A DNA stretch of 8,384 nucleotides. Source: an uncultured Ruminococcus sp. (lineage in GTDB: Bacteria > Bacillota > Clostridia > Oscillospirales > Ruminococcaceae). Below the pieces are notes generated by a model. The model saw only the letters and a list, made by a program, of their open reading frames with translations, searched no databases and was not told the origin of the DNA. Location of the stretch: assembly GCA_937898375.1 (NCBI GenBank), contig CALEJX010000471.1:1-8384 (forward strand). Direction: 5' to 3'. Of this stretch, positions 5,667 through 8,384 are shown piece after piece (the stretch's first letter is position 1; the number at the start of each line of letters is the position of its first letter). A program made the position numbers and the translations under genes.

Positions 5667-8384
5667 TTACTGCTTGCCGTTGATTATCTGATAGAATGCT
5701 TCTATCTGCGCCTGATCGCTGCTCATGCCCTTTTCTTCCATTGAAGCTATGGCAGACATCATCTTCTTGTAATCGTGAGGGATTATCTTCTTGAACTTAG
5801 GCAGATATTCCTCAAAGTTATCAAGAATACGCTTGCCCTTTTCAGAGCCTGTTGCGTCAACGTGCTGCTGGATAAGGTCTTTGAGCTGAATGATATCGTA
5901 CTTCTCCTTGACCTCAGAGAAAAGTACCATTTCCTTGTTGAGTCTTGTGTAAAGGTGTCTGTCCTCGTCAAGAACGTAAGCAACACCGCCGGACATACCT
6001 GCCGCAAAGTTTTTGCCTGTCTTGCCGATAACTACCACACAGCCGCCTGTCATATACTCACAGCCGTGGTCGCCAACGCCCTCGACAACTGCCACAGCGC
6101 CTGAGTTTCTTACGCAGAAACGCTCGCCTGCAACGCCGTTGATGAACGCCTTACCGCTTGTTGCGCCGTAAAGTGCAACGTTACCGATGATGATATTGTC
6201 CTCGGCTTTGAATGTGGAGTTCTTTGGCGGATAAACTACGAGCTTACCGCCTGAAAGTCCCTTGCCGAAGTAATCGTTAGAGTCGCCCACAAGTTCAAGG
6301 GTCAAACCGTTCGGGATAAATGCGCCGAAGCTCTGTCCGCCTGAGCCGTTGCAGACTATCTTGTATGTATCGTCAGCAAGTGTGTTGTAATACTTCCTTG
6401 TTATCTCTGAACCGAAGATTGTACCAAATGAACGGTCTGTGTTCTTGACATTCACTGCGATAGACTTCTTCTCGCCGCTCTTAAGGTTTTTCTCGAACTC
6501 TTTCATGAGTACCTTTTCATCGAGAGTGTTTTCAAGCTTGAAGTCATACTTAGATTTCTTGTTATATTCTACCTTTTCTGAAACGTAATCAGAGTTGATG
6601 ATATTTGAAAGGTCAACTTCTGCCGCTGTGCCTGTGATACCAGCCTTTGGCTTGATAAGGTCTATTCTTCCCACAAGCTCGTCAACTGTCCTTACGCCAA
6701 GCTTTGACATATATTCTCTCAGCTCGGAAGCCACGAATATCATAAAGTTCATTACATATTCAGGCTTGCCTGGGAATTTCTTTCTAAGCTCTGGGTTCTG
6801 TGTTGCAACGCCGAATGGGCAAGTATCAAGGTTACATACTCTCATCATTGCACAGCCAAGCGTTATCAGCGGAGCGGTAGCAAAGCCGAACTCCTCTGCG
6901 CCGAGGATAGCGGCGATAACAACGTCACGGCCTGTCATGAGCTTGCCGTCTGTTTCGATAACGACCTTGTTTCTAAGACCGTTCTTGATAAGTGTCTGAT
7001 GAGCCTCTGCAAGTCCAAGCTCCCATGGAAGTCCTGCGTTGTAGATAGAGTTTCTTGGAGCTGCACCTGTACCGCCGTCATAGCCTGAGATAAGGATAAC
7101 GCCTGCGCCTGCCTTTGCAACGCCTGCCGCAACTGTACCGACGCCGCACTCAGAAACAAGCTTTACAGAAATTCTTGCGTTCTTGTTAGCGTTTTTCAGA
7201 TCATAGATAAGCTGTGCCAAATCCTCGATAGAGTAGATATCGTGGTGAGGCGGAGGTGAGATAAGCGATACGCCAGGGGTAGAGTGTCTTGTTTTAGCTA
7301 TCCAAGGATAAACCTTTTTGCCAGGCAGATGTCCGCCCTCGCCAGGCTTTGCGCCCTGTGCCATTTTTATCTGTATCTCGTCAGCAGATGTAAGGTATCT
7401 TGAAGTTACGCCGAAACGTCCCGAAGCTACCTGCTTGATAGCTGAACATCTGTCCTCAGAAGTACCCTTTGTGAGAAGTCTGTCAAGGCTCTCGCCGCCC
7501 TCGCCTGAGTTTGACTTGCCGTGAAGTCTGTTCATTGCGATAGCAAGGGCTTCATGAGCTTCCTGTGAGATAGAACCGTAGGACATAGCGCCTGTCTTAA
7601 ATCTTCTTACGATAGAGTCAACGCTCTCAACTTCCTCCAGCGGAACAGGATTTTCTGCAAAGTTGAAGTCCATAAGACCTCTGATATTAACAGGGTCCAT
7701 TTCCTCAGAGATAAGCTTTGAATACTTCTTGTATGTTTCATAATCGCCTGTTCTTGCCGCCTGCTGGAGCAGATAGATAGACTGAGGATTGTAAAGATGC
7801 TCCTCCTTGCCGCTTCTGAACTTGTGGCTTCCTCTTGATTCAAGCTCTGTGTCTGTGCCAAGTCCAAGAGGGTCAAAGGCTGATGTATGAAGTCTGTCAA
7901 CGTTCTTTTCGATATCAGAGATAGTGATGCCGCCTATTCTGCTGACAGTGCCTGTGAAATACTTGTTTATAACGTCCTCGCCGATACCGATAGCCTCGAA
8001 TATCTGCGAGCCCTGATATGACTGTATTGTAGAGATACCCATTTTTGAAGCTATCTTTACGATACCATGGAGAACAGCCGCATTATAATCGTCAACAGCG
8101 GCATAGTAGTCCTTATCAAGGAGGTCGTCAGCGATAAGCTCGTGGATAGTTTCCTGAGCAAGATAAGGGTTGATAGCGGAAGCACCGTAACCCAACAGTG
8201 TTGCAAAATGGTGAACTTCTCTAGGCTCGCCGCTTTCGAGGATAATAGCAAGAGATGTTCTCTTCTTTGTAACAACAAGGTGCTGATGAAGCGCTGATAC
8301 AGCAAGCAGTGACGGGATAGCAAGGTGGTTCTCGTCAACTCCCCTATCTGAAAGGATAAGGATATTTGCACCCTCGCTGAACGA
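5667..8384 (-). CDS. gltB: Glutamate synthase large (alpha) subunit, N-terminal part beyond the window
   Basis: The frame is open from the right edge to TAA at 5667, giving 905 residues, the C-terminal three fifths of a roughly 1500-residue protein. GltB releases ammonia from glutamine in its N-terminal amidotransferase domain (not seen here) and adds it to 2-oxoglutarate at the FMN site to give glutamate. In visible numbering, the central domain begins with SDRGVDENHLAIPSLL near 12-27. The FMN/2-oxoglutarate domain runs from about 250 to 580, with SYGSIS (268-273), GEGGHLPGKK, SPPPHHDIYS near 376-385 and GGTGAAP (437-443). The 3Fe-4S ligands are Cys511, Cys517 and Cys522 (CAMMRVCNLDTC). The C-terminal GXGXG beta-helix domain spans about 640-810, with repeated GG-containing turns. 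The frame crosses 8195 without a break; the TTG there is an internal leucine codon in TLLGYG. It is followed by gltD in the same direction. Confidence 0.97.
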   Translation of the reverse strand, partial: SFSEGANILILSDRGVDENHLAIPSLLAVSALHQHLVVTKKRTSLAIILESGEPREVHHFATLLGYGASAINPYLAQETIHELIADDLLDKDYYAAVDDYNAAVLHGIVKIASKMGISTIQSYQGSQIFEAIGIGEDVINKYFTGTVSRIGGITISDIEKNVDRLHTSAFDPLGLGTDTELESRGSHKFRSGKEEHLYNPQSIYLLQQAARTGDYETYKKYSKLISEEMDPVNIRGLMDFNFAENPVPLEEVESVDSIVRRFKTGAMSYGSISQEAHEALAIAMNRLHGKSNSGEGGESLDRLLTKGTSEDRCSAIKQVASGRFGVTSRYLTSADEIQIKMAQGAKPGEGGHLPGKKVYPWIAKTRHSTPGVSLISPPPHHDIYSIEDLAQLIYDLKNANKNARISVKLVSECGVGTVAAGVAKAGAGVILISGYDGGTGAAPRNSIYNAGLPWELGLAEAHQTLIKNGLRNKVVIETDGKLMTGRDVVIAAILGAEEFGFATAPLITLGCAMMRVCNLDTCPFGVATQNPELRKKFPGKPEYVMNFMIFVASELREYMSKLGVRTVDELVGRIDLIKPKAGITGTAAEVDLSNIINSDYVSEKVEYNKKSKYDFKLENTLDEKVLMKEFEKNLKSGEKKSIAVNVKNTDRSFGTIFGSEITRKYYNTLADDTYKIVCNGSGGQSFGAFIPNGLTLELVGDSNDYFGKGLSGGKLVVYPPKNSTFKAEDNIIIGNVALYGATSGKAFINGVAGERFCVRNSGAVAVVEGVGDHGCEYMTGGCVVVIGKTGKNFAAGMSGGVAYVLDEDRHLYTRLNKEMVLFSEVKEKYDIIQLKDLIQQHVDATGSEKGKRILDNFEEYLPKFKKIIPHDYKKMMSAIASMEEKGMSSDQAQIEAFYQIINGKQ

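Noticed and set aside
6595..6999. 134-codon plus-strand frame antisense to gltB, with similar antisense frames elsewhere in gltB and gltD
   Set aside because: These are mirror frames of strongly biased coding sequence. The minus-strand reading has intact catalytic and cluster motifs throughout.
5667..8195. Treating gltB as a complete 842-residue gene starting at TTG 8195
   Set aside because: The frame continues open for 63 more codons to the window edge, and those codons encode typical GltB central-domain sequence. TTG at 8195 is an internal leucine codon, so the gene is truncated by the window.

Overview
The window reads as a chromosomal stretch from a low-to-moderate GC Gram-positive anaerobe of the Bacillota. 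A Ruminococcus/Oscillospiraceae-type or related clostridial genome is my best guess. The grounds are strong AGGAGG-type ribosome binding sites, near-consensus sigma-A promoters (TTGACA-N17-TATAAT), GltD and GltB of the separate-subunit bacterial type, a Clostridia-style TtcA-like PP-loop protein and short GC palindromes between genes. The taxonomic call is inference, since no marker gene is present.

Layout. 1-696 (-): N-terminal 232 codons of a seven-helix membrane protein that resembles the sensory N-terminus of 7TM histidine kinases and is cut by the left edge. It has a candidate promoter at 894-922 and a leader of about 190 nt. 1007-1864 (-): lipoprotein substrate-binding component of a polar amino-acid ABC transporter, with its own promoter (1923-1951) and a strong terminator (958-989). 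2024-2581 (-): CYTH-domain phosphohydrolase-like protein. 2711-3601 (+): TtcA-like tRNA thiolase. These two are transcribed apart from back-to-back consensus promoters. 3678-3753 (+): tRNA-Thr(GGU) with its own full-consensus promoter and terminator. 3754-4104: about 350 bp without a convincing gene, containing several GC palindromes and a doubtful 39-codon ORF. 4105-8384 (-): the gltB-gltD glutamate synthase operon, with gltB cut by the right edge.

How the genes fit together. The large and small glutamate synthase subunits form the enzyme that turns glutamine and 2-oxoglutarate into two glutamates. The amino-acid binding lipoprotein could feed the same nitrogen economy, but it is transcribed separately and no permease or ATPase lies beside it. 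TtcA-like, tRNA-Thr and CYTH look like housekeeping genes. I see no phage, IS element, CRISPR array or defence system. The most unusual signal is the gltD translation start: a strong Shine-Dalgarno lies about 34 nt from the ATG, and a perfect 9-bp hairpin between them would bring the two to normal spacing if folded. The palindrome-rich tRNA-gltD interval and the truncated 7TM sensor are the next most interesting items.
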